From positions 2,812,001 to 2,876,000 of the forward strand of contig CP025734.1 in NCBI GenBank assembly GCA_004011035.1: a stretch of 64,000 nt of DNA, in the 5' to 3' direction. The DNA comes from Bdellovibrio sp. qaytius (GTDB lineage Bacteria > Bdellovibrionota > Bdellovibrionia > Bdellovibrionales > Bdellovibrionaceae). Below the pieces are notes generated by a model that saw only the letters and a program-made list of their open reading frames with translations, was not told the DNA's origin and made no database searches. Of this stretch, positions 45,867 to 53,862 are shown one piece after another (the stretch's first letter is position 1; the number at the start of each line of letters is the position of its first letter). The translations under genes were made by a program, and so were the position numbers.

Positions 45867-47120
45867 CTAGCTTATAAGATTATGCAAAAGTGGTGCAGCT
45901 GCTGTCTGAGGTTTCTTCGATGCTTTAACTTCTTCCCATTCAGGAATATACAATTCTGCATCGATAGGCTTAACGATTTTATTTGAACTTGGGTTTTTAT
46001 AAACAGATTCTACGCCGTCCCACCCGGTGAATAGACGTTCGCTTTCGCTCACTTTAGTTTCAAATTGAGGAACATAGTAAGCCTTGCCGCCACCATCTGG
46101 AATATCCACTGATAAATTTGGCATCGCTAAGCCTGATAAATGGCCCCATAATTCTTTTTGAATTTCTAATGAATCATCAATCGATGTGCGTAAGTGATCA
46201 GTGCCAATCGAAGGGTCGCACTGAAACATATAATATGGTTTTGCGCGTAAGAATAAAAGCCGGCGTGATAACGCCTGAACAATCGCCGGATGATTATTCA
46301 CTCCATTTAATAACACCATCTGATTCATCACCGGAATACCATGATCAACAAACATCTCAACCGCTTGAGCTGATTCTGCCGTTAATTCACGAGGGTGATT
46401 AAAGTGCGTCATTAAAAACACGGGCTTATGCTTACGTAAAATTTTAACTAAGTTTTCTGTGACACGCATGGGTGATACCACGGGCATCCGCGTACCAATA
46501 CGAATAATTTCGATGTGTTCGATTTTTCTTAAGTCTGATAACACGCGATCTAACTGCTGATCAGAAACAGTCAGTGGGTCGCCGCCTGATAAAATAATTT
46601 CGCGAAGACCTTTTGTGTTTCTAAAATACTCTAACGCATTTTCGTATTCAGAGTTTTTAATAAACGCTTGATCACTGCCGGTGAAATGTTTGCGTGTGCA
46701 GTATCTGCAGTACACCGAACAAATATCGGTAATTAAAAATAAAGCGCGATCAGAATATCTGTGAACCACACGCGCTACTGGGTTGTTCGAGTTCTTACGT
46801 TCGCCTAAGGGGTCAAGCTGAGCTTGCAGTTGTTCTGATAGCTCTGCTTGATGTGGCATTAAGATACGACGAATAGGATCTTGCTCGATTGTTTTTGAAG
46901 CTAAGCTTGCATAGTAAGGTGTCGCGCGAATATTAAAGACCTGTTTTGCATCCTGCGATTCGTTGGCACGAAACGCGATCGATTCATTTTCTGAAAGTGT
47001 AAAGTGAGTTTTAAAATCGTTTAATGATTTGAACGATTGGCGCAATTGCCAAGTCCAATCCATCCAATCTGTGGTACTGATATTTTCTGGTTTTGGGGCT
47101 GCATCAAACTTGATCTTCAC
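45867..47120 (-). CDS. kamA: Lysine 2,3-aminomutase-like radical SAM/PLP enzyme
   Basis: 417 residues. CSVYCRYC (Cys134, Cys138, Cys141) binds the 4Fe-4S cluster. SGGDPLTVSD and IGTRMPVVSP are the family's SAM/barrel motifs. IPDGGGKAYYVPQ carries the Lys that forms the PLP link. Its length matches KamA rather than the shorter EpmB. It converts L-lysine to beta-lysine, or modifies a related amino acid. It lies 15 bases after the lipase-like lipoprotein. Confidence 0.85.
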   Translation of the reverse strand: MKIKFDAAPKPENISTTDWMDWTWQLRQSFKSLNDFKTHFTLSENESIAFRANESQDAKQVFNIRATPYYASLASKTIEQDPIRRILMPHQAELSEQLQAQLDPLGERKNSNNPVARVVHRYSDRALFLITDICSVYCRYCTRKHFTGSDQAFIKNSEYENALEYFRNTKGLREIILSGGDPLTVSDQQLDRVLSDLRKIEHIEIIRIGTRMPVVSPMRVTENLVKILRKHKPVFLMTHFNHPRELTAESAQAVEMFVDHGIPVMNQMVLLNGVNNHPAIVQALSRRLLFLRAKPYYMFQCDPSIGTDHLRTSIDDSLEIQKELWGHLSGLAMPNLSVDIPDGGGKAYYVPQFETKVSESERLFTGWDGVESVYKNPSSNKIVKPIDAELYIPEWEEVKASKKPQTAAAPLLHNLIS

Positions 47121-47135
47121 CCCACAAGATATAGC

Positions 47136-48755
47136 TTAATCCAGCTGCAAATCCAAGAACGTTGTGTAGCTTGGCTGAAGCGGGATAACCATTTTACGCT
47201 TTTTAAGCCCCGGAATATTAATAATCATCTGCAAAGGATATTTTTTATTCACATCGATCGCCTTTTCAGGCCCACCCGCTGATTGAACATTGCCTGTGAT
47301 TTGAATATTCAGCTGATTTCTTTCAGCCGAATAATTCACAATACGCGAGCCCCATTCTCGAAAGCGGCCTAACCGAATCTGAAAATTAATGGGGCTAATA
47401 CTTTTGATAAGCCCGTCTCTTTGTGCCACGGCTAATTGTTTTTTCGGATCATTACCATTTAAATATTCAACCTGAAGAAACTTCATCACAGAGCCACTAT
47501 CAAGTAACTCTTTAGGCGGAATAAAATTTTTCGGAAAATTAATATCTAACGCTAAATTAAACGTGCGAAGTTCTGAGTGAATGGATTCACTGGATTCTTT
47601 ACTTAGAGGCTCTCTAGCCACTTCTAATTGTTTGACGATATTATTATAACGATCCATGCGACAAAGATTTTTTGCATCATCACAATTTGCTAAATGTTTT
47701 AGAATATGAATATATGTTGGATGTTGACATTTATCTGGCTCAATACAGATATCTGGAACTTCAGCGACCGCATAATTAGGATAACTGCCCACATTGGCGT
47801 GAACACCTTCAACATAGATAACTTTTGGATCAGTTTTAAAAAATCGAGAGTATTCAAAATCAGGCATCTCTATATTGGCTTTCTTTTCGCCAGTTATATT
47901 TTGCACGATTGTATCTGAGTAATAATAAAAACCTAAACGACCACTTGAAACATTTACCGCTTGGTCAGACTCCCAGCGAGACCCCACATTTAAACGATAG
48001 TCAAAAATCTTTACGAATTGTTTTTTTAAATCACTAAAAATAGAATTCAAAAAACCTTTCTTTAATTCATCGCCTTTTGTTTCTGGCACAACCGCAATCA
48101 CATTTAACATACGCGGATCATAATAACTATTCACCGAAGTTTTAGAGGCCATCTTACTGAAGTAATCATAAATTTTTTCTGAAGCTGCCGTGATATCAGT
48201 AACCTCTTGATCACCAAAATTAAAGTTTTCATAAATAAAATTTTGCACATATTCGCTCGGAATAAATTGTTTCAAAAGAAACGTCGTGCGCGACCCCCAA
48301 AACGGAGAACTTAAAGTCACAAAGCCATTTACTTTTTCCATATAAGCTTTTTGTTTTAAATCGACACCGTCTAAGGTTTTTAAATACCAGATATAACCCA
48401 CAAGGCCACCTTGCGAGTGCGCCACGATACTGATTCTATCGCCGTCGTTTAATACAGGAATCTCTTTAATTAAGTAGTTTTCAAATTCACTGACAAAACG
48501 TTCAATCTCAGCGCCTTTTTGACCGCTCGAGTACTTAAATTCTTTACCAATGTATTCATAGTTGGGATTAATCTGACTTAAATGCTCTTCTAAGGCTGGC
48601 AAAAGCCCCCCAAAAGACTGCGGCGAACCACTTAATCCATGTATAGTAATAATGTAATTTTTTGGTTTTACGCTGGCCAACGTGCGCATGCTGGTTTTTA
48701 CAGTTTCACAAGAAGCCAACATCACTAGCGAAAACAGAAGTAAATACTTTTTCAT
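47136..48755 (-). CDS. Alpha/beta-hydrolase (lipase/esterase-like) lipoprotein
   Basis: 539 residues from ATG 48755. Lipobox LASC, about Cys16. IITIHGLSGSPQSFGG is the oxyanion-loop motif and SIVAHSQGGLVGYIW is the nucleophile elbow (AHSQG). The first 300 residues form the hydrolase, and the rest is a beta-rich C-terminal extension of unknown type. A lipid-anchored hydrolase facing the periplasm or outside. Grouped with kamA and the isochorismatase-like gene downstream by short spacings. Confidence 0.8.
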   Translation of the reverse strand: MKKYLLLFSLVMLASCETVKTSMRTLASVKPKNYIITIHGLSGSPQSFGGLLPALEEHLSQINPNYEYIGKEFKYSSGQKGAEIERFVSEFENYLIKEIPVLNDGDRISIVAHSQGGLVGYIWYLKTLDGVDLKQKAYMEKVNGFVTLSSPFWGSRTTFLLKQFIPSEYVQNFIYENFNFGDQEVTDITAASEKIYDYFSKMASKTSVNSYYDPRMLNVIAVVPETKGDELKKGFLNSIFSDLKKQFVKIFDYRLNVGSRWESDQAVNVSSGRLGFYYYSDTIVQNITGEKKANIEMPDFEYSRFFKTDPKVIYVEGVHANVGSYPNYAVAEVPDICIEPDKCQHPTYIHILKHLANCDDAKNLCRMDRYNNIVKQLEVAREPLSKESSESIHSELRTFNLALDINFPKNFIPPKELLDSGSVMKFLQVEYLNGNDPKKQLAVAQRDGLIKSISPINFQIRLGRFREWGSRIVNYSAERNQLNIQITGNVQSAGGPEKAIDVNKKYPLQMIINIPGLKKRKMVIPLQPSYTTFLDLQLD

Positions 48756-48926
48756 CTCTCTTATAATCGTGCTTTTACACTTCACACTTTAGTCGAGCGT
48801 ACATAATGTATGACTTTTTTTGTTCCAAACCGAAAGTTTGACACTCGTCTCATATTGAAACGAAAAAAATATCGTCAATTTACTTCTGAAATTCAGTACT
48901 TAACAGCATCGACTCACTCTAAGACA

Positions 48927-48942
48927 TGGTGCCAGGTTCGCA
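48927..48942 (+). promoter_or_regulatory. Possible sigma-54 promoter upstream of the TRG-motif protein
   Basis: TGGTGCCAGGTTCGCA has GG and GC with the exact 10-base spacing, a C at the sixth position and a final A. It differs from consensus at several other positions. The predicted start near 48953 would give a 32-base leader before ATG 48985. Confidence 0.3.
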
Positions 48943-48984
48943 ATTATGAAGAATAACGAATCAGTATTTTTTAACGGAGGATAT

Positions 48985-50442
48985 ATGAAACAGCAACAAG
49001 CCCCTAAATGGTTATTAACTACAGCTTTATTAGCGGTACTAGGTGCTAACTACGGTTTCCAATCAAGCTCTTTATCTTTACATAAAGAAAATGGCTTATT
49101 TGAATTATCTTCTGAAACATCTGGTGGAACTCGCGGATCAGGCCAAGGCGGTAGATCTTCGGCAGCCCCAGCGCCAACAGTAACAACGAATGCTCCGCCT
49201 GCAGCTTCAAGTGCGACAACTGTTTCTCACACAGCCGCTGTTTCTGAACCTGCAGCATTACCAAGAGCTGGCCAAGCTAAAGACAACACCGGCAAAGAAG
49301 TTCAATTTATTCGTGAAGGTAAAGTACTAGCTACTGGTACTTGTGCTGATGGCACATGTAAATCAGTTGTATTAGATATGTCGACATTAGAAAAATTCGC
49401 TGCCAACTTAGTTTCTGCAACATCAAAAGTGGCACCAACAACTCAAGTTGCCGCTGCGACTGGCACACAAGTAGTTGCAAAACCAGAAGTTGAATCAGAC
49501 TATGATTGTGATTTTAGTGACGATGGTAAAGCTGAAACACGCGCACAAAAACGTGACCGTTTACGTTGTGAAAAACAAGAAAAAGAAAGAACTAAAAGCG
49601 AAGACCGTATCGCTAAGTTCGAAGACAAAATGGAATCTATCAAAGACCGTTGCGAAGTATCATCTTCTGAATCAAAATTAGAGTGTTTATCTCGTGAATT
49701 TAACAGTGCAACTTCTCGCTTCTCTGGTCGTAACGCAATCCCTGCTAACGTGGTACAACGTTACTTTAAAAATGTTGTTGGATCTGAGTTAAGCAAAATG
49801 TTATTCAACTCTGATGTTGATCCAAAAACTGCAATGAGCATGTTACAAGATGTATTTGATGGTTTACCTTCTGAATACGGTGTAATTCGCCAAAACATTT
49901 TATCAGCAATCCAAACTGAAACTAAAACTCGTTCTCAAGCAATCAACCAACAGTACAAATTGGCTGAAACTTTAAAGAACAAACCACAAGAGTACTTACA
50001 AACTGTTGGCGAAGCCCAAGCAGCTCAAGCTGAATTAGGTCAAATGGTTGAAGTTTACTCGGCAGCAGCTCGCACATCTGATTCTTTCTCTGCAGATACA
50101 AGCTTTGCTCGCTACTACCAAACGAACTACATGCCATCAATGAAGAGCTTATTTGCTTCAATGGGTCCTCAAGGTACAACTGGCACAACAACGACTGATG
50201 CTGACAAAGTTGAAAACAAAACTCGCGGCAACACTCGCGGTTCAACAGCAACAACTGGCACTTCAAACTCGATCCCAAATGTGACTGGCGGAACTCGCGG
50301 TGCAGCTACAACTTCTACAAAAGTTGATGGTCAAAACCCATCTCAATGGGAATTCTTAGGTAACGCCGCTGGAGTTCGTGTAGGCGCTCCTTCAAATACA
50401 TCAATCGGCAACACTCGCGGTGGCCGCTCGATGGGTCAATAA
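48985..50442 (+). CDS. Exported TRG-motif protein, function unknown
   Basis: 485 residues from ATG 48985, which has a textbook GGAGG 4 bases upstream. The signal-like N-terminus MKQQQAPKWLLTTALLAVLGA is followed by a Ser/Thr/Ala/Pro-rich region, then a Cys-containing charged coil (about 170-240) and a helical domain. It ends in a Thr/Gly-rich tail with repeated TRG motifs (NKTRGNTRGST, GGTRGAA, GNTRGGRSMGQ). GGTRGSG also occurs near residue 45. No family was recognised. Probably periplasmic or secreted. Monocistronic, with its own terminator. Confidence 0.75.
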   Translation: MKQQQAPKWLLTTALLAVLGANYGFQSSSLSLHKENGLFELSSETSGGTRGSGQGGRSSAAPAPTVTTNAPPAASSATTVSHTAAVSEPAALPRAGQAKDNTGKEVQFIREGKVLATGTCADGTCKSVVLDMSTLEKFAANLVSATSKVAPTTQVAAATGTQVVAKPEVESDYDCDFSDDGKAETRAQKRDRLRCEKQEKERTKSEDRIAKFEDKMESIKDRCEVSSSESKLECLSREFNSATSRFSGRNAIPANVVQRYFKNVVGSELSKMLFNSDVDPKTAMSMLQDVFDGLPSEYGVIRQNILSAIQTETKTRSQAINQQYKLAETLKNKPQEYLQTVGEAQAAQAELGQMVEVYSAAARTSDSFSADTSFARYYQTNYMPSMKSLFASMGPQGTTGTTTTDADKVENKTRGNTRGSTATTGTSNSIPNVTGGTRGAATTSTKVDGQNPSQWEFLGNAAGVRVGAPSNTSIGNTRGGRSMGQ

Positions 50443-50471
50443 GATCTAAAGATTAATTTAAGATTTGAATC

Positions 50472-50502
50472 AAAAGCCAACTGTAACAAGTTGGCTTTTT
50501 TC
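50472..50502 (+). terminator. Rho-independent terminator of the TRG-motif protein gene
   Basis: An 11-base inverted repeat (50472-50482 with 50489-50499, core AGCCAACT/AGTTGGCT) with a loop of about 6 bases, followed by T-rich sequence. It lies 29 bases after the stop. Confidence 0.88.
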
Positions 50503-50543
50503 TTTTGGTAGGCCGTACCTTTTTGGGGAGCAGCGTACCAAAC

Positions 50544-51161
50544 CTAATAATTATTCGAAGCTTTTCTCTCGAAGTACTGAAGATCTGTGAACACGCTGCA
50601 AGCGAGCATTATTAAGCGATCATTTTCTGTAAGCATTGAAGTTTTAAACTCAACGACGAAGTTATCAGCATCAGTGAATAACTCTTTTAACATGCCTGAC
50701 CACTTCTTTTGAATAAGTGCGGCCATTTGTCCATTGCGATCAAAGAATGGAAACGTCCAAAAATTAAAAAAGCCTGAACGCATTTCAAAAATTACATCAC
50801 CGTGCTGGTTATGCACATCGAATTTCTTTTTAAAAATACCGAAACGTTGTTTTACCGAACCTAAAACAACACCTTGGTTGTTTACAATTTGAAACTCTTG
50901 AAAAATAAATCTAAAGGGATGTTTAGAAACTAAAATCTGTTGGCGATTATTATCAAAAAAATGAAGTTCAAACGAACGCCAATGCCCGAACACCTGACGA
51001 AACAACATACCCAGCAAACCTTTTTGCTGTTCAGCACAGAACCCAATAACGTTCATCTGCGCATCTAAAATTTCATATTTATTGCGCGTCTCAAACCCAA
51101 AAAGTTCAGCGAGTTCACGTTTTTGTTTAACAAAAATCTGTGTGTGATTAGAAAGTTTCAT
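50544..51161 (-). CDS. Phospholipid scramblase/LURP-one family protein
   Basis: 205 residues from ATG 51161 (GGAGATTTA upstream). The frame to 51224 crosses the upstream terminator and is rejected. Strand-rich repeats (YEILDAQMNVIGFCAEQ, SFELHFFDNNRQQILVSKHPFRF, FDVHNQHGDVIFEMRSGFF, FPFFDRNGQMAALIQKKWSG) match the 12-strand scramblase/tubby-like fold, and a hydrophobic helix sits near the end. In bacteria the role is unknown; membrane-lipid interaction is inferred. It lies downstream of the porin's terminator, so it has its own promoter. Confidence 0.7.
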   Translation of the reverse strand: MKLSNHTQIFVKQKRELAELFGFETRNKYEILDAQMNVIGFCAEQQKGLLGMLFRQVFGHWRSFELHFFDNNRQQILVSKHPFRFIFQEFQIVNNQGVVLGSVKQRFGIFKKKFDVHNQHGDVIFEMRSGFFNFWTFPFFDRNGQMAALIQKKWSGMLKELFTDADNFVVEFKTSMLTENDRLIMLACSVFTDLQYFERKASNNY

Positions 51162-51181
51162 TAAATCTCCGAGAAAAGGGT

Positions 51182-51214
51182 AAAAAAAATCCGGCGGGAG
51201 TTTCCCCCCGCCGG
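51182..51214 (-). terminator. Rho-independent terminator of the porin gene
   Basis: A GC-rich perfect 8-bp stem (51191-51198 with 51207-51214, CCGGCGGG/CCCGCCGG), followed on the minus strand by A and eight T. It lies about 97 bases after the stop at 51311. The intervening stretch is probably untranslated and holds nothing recognisable. Confidence 0.88.
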
Positions 51215-51310
51215 CCCTGCTCAAAGCCTACATCACCAGCTGTAGTACACATTCTGTGTTCAAGTTGTCATCCTAAGCTGTCGTACATGCTGTCATCACG
51301 TTGTAGTTGT

Positions 51311-52738
51311 CTAAAAGGTGATGGCGGCTCTAGTCGTTAATCCATATGTTGTCTTACTGTCGAAATTATTAGTGCTGCCACCTTCCCAAGCGGCTCCTGG
51401 CATCAACATTCCGAAACCTGTCGACCAAGTCACGCGTTCACGTGGTTTGTAGACAAGTTCTACATCTAATTCTAGGCCCAAGTCTTTTTTCATGTCTACA
51501 AATTTCTTTGCATTCATTAACTGAGCGTAAACAATCGTACCTTTAAGATCGACTTGATCATCGTACGCATACTTCACAGTCGGAGCAAAAAACATCGCAT
51601 TTGTTACAGCTTCATCATCTGCAGAATTTTGCGTCGATAATTTGTTAGCGCCTAAAGTATCATTCGCATGTAACGGCGAAGAACCAATAATATCTGCTGA
51701 ACCTAAACGATGATTAAATAATAAAAAGCCTAAATCGTAATTGCGATCTAAGATGTAACCTTCATAAGTGTCAGTCGTATCTTTGTTATCACCACTCACT
51801 ACACCGGCTTTACCAGAGTATTCCCAAGAGCTTTCGCCGGCTGGAAATAAACCTTCCATAACAACCGCATAAGAATCGACTTTGATTTCTTGTCCAGATG
51901 CATTTTGAACACCTGTATTACCAGTTAAGAAACTGGCTTCGATTTTAAATTCAAACGGTTGCCATTTTCTTTCTAAGAAAATATTTACTGTTTGAGTTTT
52001 TAAACCTGCTGTTGCTGATGTAACGCCACTTGGCAATTCACCTACAGAGTAGTCATTATATGCTGGCCCTGCCGTGCGTGTTTGGTGAAATAAACCTGCG
52101 CGAGCGCCGGCTTCTTTATTGTTGTACTCAACGATATAAATTTGATCGTTGGCCACACCACCACCGAAGTCAGCTTGTGATACACGCGCAACCATCGGAG
52201 CAATTGAAAGATTATCGACAACAAAACGGTACGAAATAACTTCTTTCGTATCCATCCAGTGATCAAATTGGCCTTTACCTGCATTGTGAGTAATACCTAA
52301 ACCAAACTCAATTGGTGTACGACCGACTAATAAAGAGCCGTACTCATGATTTACGTTTAAATACAATTGGCTCACTTGAAGTGAAGATGAATTTTGATTT
52401 TGTGAAGTGGCATTAGTGCCTGTAGCTCCAGTGCCATCATTTAATCCGCCACCGATTACAGAACCCAATTGTGAGTTTTTGTAAGCTGGAATTTGGCTTC
52501 CCATGATATCAAAACGGCTCACGATATTTACGCCATCAGATCCGATGATACGTGGTTGTAAATATAAAAAGTTAAGCGCGTAGTCTTTGCTTAATTTGTC
52601 ACTAGCTAATGAAGGACGACTTACGCTTGTGTATTCAACGCGGTAACCGCCAGTCCAATCAATCGAAATAGCCGCTGCTGTTTGTGATACAAACAACGCT
52701 GCTGTTAACGTGGCTGTAAAAAGTTGTGATAATTTCAT
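51311..52738 (-). CDS. Outer-membrane porin-like beta-barrel
   Basis: 475 residues. Signal peptide (MKLSQLFTATLTAALFVSQTAAA|IS). Regular amphipathic strands with short turns (YRVEYTSVS, LYLQPRIIGSDGVNIVSRFDIMG, QLYLNVNHEYGSLLVGRTPIEFG) are followed by a Phe terminus (LTTRAAITF). The size suggests a 16- to 18-strand barrel. Substrate unknown. GGGGAT is the ribosome site. It follows groES by 15 bases and may be in its transcript. Confidence 0.75.
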   Translation of the reverse strand: MKLSQLFTATLTAALFVSQTAAAISIDWTGGYRVEYTSVSRPSLASDKLSKDYALNFLYLQPRIIGSDGVNIVSRFDIMGSQIPAYKNSQLGSVIGGGLNDGTGATGTNATSQNQNSSSLQVSQLYLNVNHEYGSLLVGRTPIEFGLGITHNAGKGQFDHWMDTKEVISYRFVVDNLSIAPMVARVSQADFGGGVANDQIYIVEYNNKEAGARAGLFHQTRTAGPAYNDYSVGELPSGVTSATAGLKTQTVNIFLERKWQPFEFKIEASFLTGNTGVQNASGQEIKVDSYAVVMEGLFPAGESSWEYSGKAGVVSGDNKDTTDTYEGYILDRNYDLGFLLFNHRLGSADIIGSSPLHANDTLGANKLSTQNSADDEAVTNAMFFAPTVKYAYDDQVDLKGTIVYAQLMNAKKFVDMKKDLGLELDVELVYKPRERVTWSTGFGMLMPGAAWEGGSTNNFDSKTTYGLTTRAAITF

Positions 52739-52753
52739 CGAGATATCCCCTTA

Positions 52754-53314
52754 TTATTTAGTCACACCAAGAACTTCGTTCTCGTGCACGATATGTAAAT
52801 CTTCATTATTAAATTTAACTTTAGTGCTTGAGTAATCATTGAATAAAACAATGTCCCCAATTTTCACATCAAGTAGTTTGTGGTGGCCTTTTTTAGTGTA
52901 AGTGCCATGACCCGCAGCTAAAACTTCACCTTTAAGGTAACCTGCTGTTGGAGCTGATGAATCTAAAAGAATAATTCCACCAGCAGAAACAGATTCAGCC
53001 TTTACTAAGCGAATCACTAAACGATCACCCAATGGAGTAATTGCTTTTGTGTAATCAACTTTTGGAGCGGCTTTAGTTGCTACAGCTTTTTTTGCTGGCG
53101 CAGCTTTTTTAATTGGCTTTGCAGTCTTTTTAACTGGTTTAGCTTTAGGAGCAGATTTTTTAACGGCTTTTTTCGGAGCTGTTTTCTTTGCTACTGGTTT
53201 TTTAGCTGCAGTTTTTTTTACAGGCTTTGCTTTTTTGGCTGGTTTAGCTTTAGGAGCCGCTTTTTTCGGAGTAACTTTTTTAACTGGTTTTTTTACAGAT
53301 TTCTTTTTAGCCAC
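52754..53314 (-). CDS. groES: GroES co-chaperonin with a 90-residue histone-H1-like N-terminal tail
   Basis: 186 residues, twice the usual length. Residues 1-90 are almost only Lys, Ala, Pro, Val and Thr in KKxxPKKA-type repeats (MAKKKSVKKPVKK, PAKKAKPVKKTAAKKP), like histone H1 tails. Residues 91-186 are a full Cpn10 fold (ITPLGDRLVIRL, GGIILLDSS, GHGTYTKKGHH, IGDIVLFNDYSSTKV, LHIVHENEVLGV). The mobile loop (KAESVSAGGIIL) is present. No groEL lies beside it, so this is a stand-alone copy. It overlaps the DUF507 gene by 8 bases. The tail could bind DNA, RNA or acidic partners. Confidence 0.9.
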   Translation of the reverse strand: MAKKKSVKKPVKKVTPKKAAPKAKPAKKAKPVKKTAAKKPVAKKTAPKKAVKKSAPKAKPVKKTAKPIKKAAPAKKAVATKAAPKVDYTKAITPLGDRLVIRLVKAESVSAGGIILLDSSAPTAGYLKGEVLAAGHGTYTKKGHHKLLDVKIGDIVLFNDYSSTKVKFNNEDLHIVHENEVLGVTK

Positions 53315-53576
53315 GACGGTTTTTTTCCTCTTCGTAATATTTTTTGTACATGATTTCCCATTCAGAGGTGCCTTCCATGACGTTGCGTTTTAGCGACGCT
53401 ACTTTTTCACGGGCTTTGGTATCAATCTCTGCATCTTCGCGAACAAACAGAACAATCGCTCTTCTTGCAGCGACTAAAGCTTGGTCATCATCAGTAAAGT
53501 CGACGATATCATCGCCCCAAACTTTATCTGTGATCACTTTAGCCCAATGGCCGATGCGTTCTTCAGAAAGAATCAT
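53307..53576 (-). CDS. DUF507 family protein (second of tandem pair)
   Basis: 89 residues, small and charged, starting MILSEERIGHWAKVITDKVW, with a helical C-terminus (EWEIMYKKYYEEEKNRRG). The N-terminal LSEERIxHxAxxI pattern is that of DUF507. It overlaps its upstream partner by 4 bases and groES by 8. In some bacteria the two halves are one protein, so the pair likely forms a heterodimer. Function unknown. Confidence 0.75.
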   Translation of the reverse strand: MILSEERIGHWAKVITDKVWGDDIVDFTDDDQALVAARRAIVLFVREDAEIDTKAREKVASLKRNVMEGTSEWEIMYKKYYEEEKNRRG

Positions 53577-53851
53577 AAGATCACCTTTTTTTCTTTGGCT
53601 AATTTGTTTTTCAATAAAGAAAACATCTTGCCGCGTTGAAATTCTTGGCCTTCTCGTTCCATGTTATCCATCAAGGCGTGAACATCTTTTTCTAACGCGA
53701 TTTCAGCCTGCAACTCTACGTTGATGGCGTCTTTCATGGCTTGAAGAACTTTGCTTTCTTCAACCTTTAACGTGATTAGATTATTCGATTTCCACTCTTT
53801 TAAGATTTTTTCAGACAGTCTTTGTATTTGACTTGCAGATAGCTTCATCAT
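53573..53851 (-). CDS. DUF507 family protein (first of tandem pair)
   Basis: 92 residues, starting MMKLSASQIQRLSEKILKEWK, with an all-helical pattern and a basic end (LLKNKLAKEKKVIL). It shares the N-terminal pattern with the following gene and overlaps it by ATGA. Its start lies only 11 bases from the start of the divergent PBP gene, and AAGGA is too far upstream (14 bases) to be a normal ribosome site. First gene of the DUF507-DUF507-groES-porin group. Confidence 0.75.
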   Translation of the reverse strand: MMKLSASQIQRLSEKILKEWKSNNLITLKVEESKVLQAMKDAINVELQAEIALEKDVHALMDNMEREGQEFQRGKMFSLLKNKLAKEKKVIL

Positions 53852-53862
53852 TGTAATTACTT

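Noticed and set aside
48836-48866. TTGACA as a -35 box before the TRG-motif gene
   Set aside because: No -10-like box at 16-18 bases.
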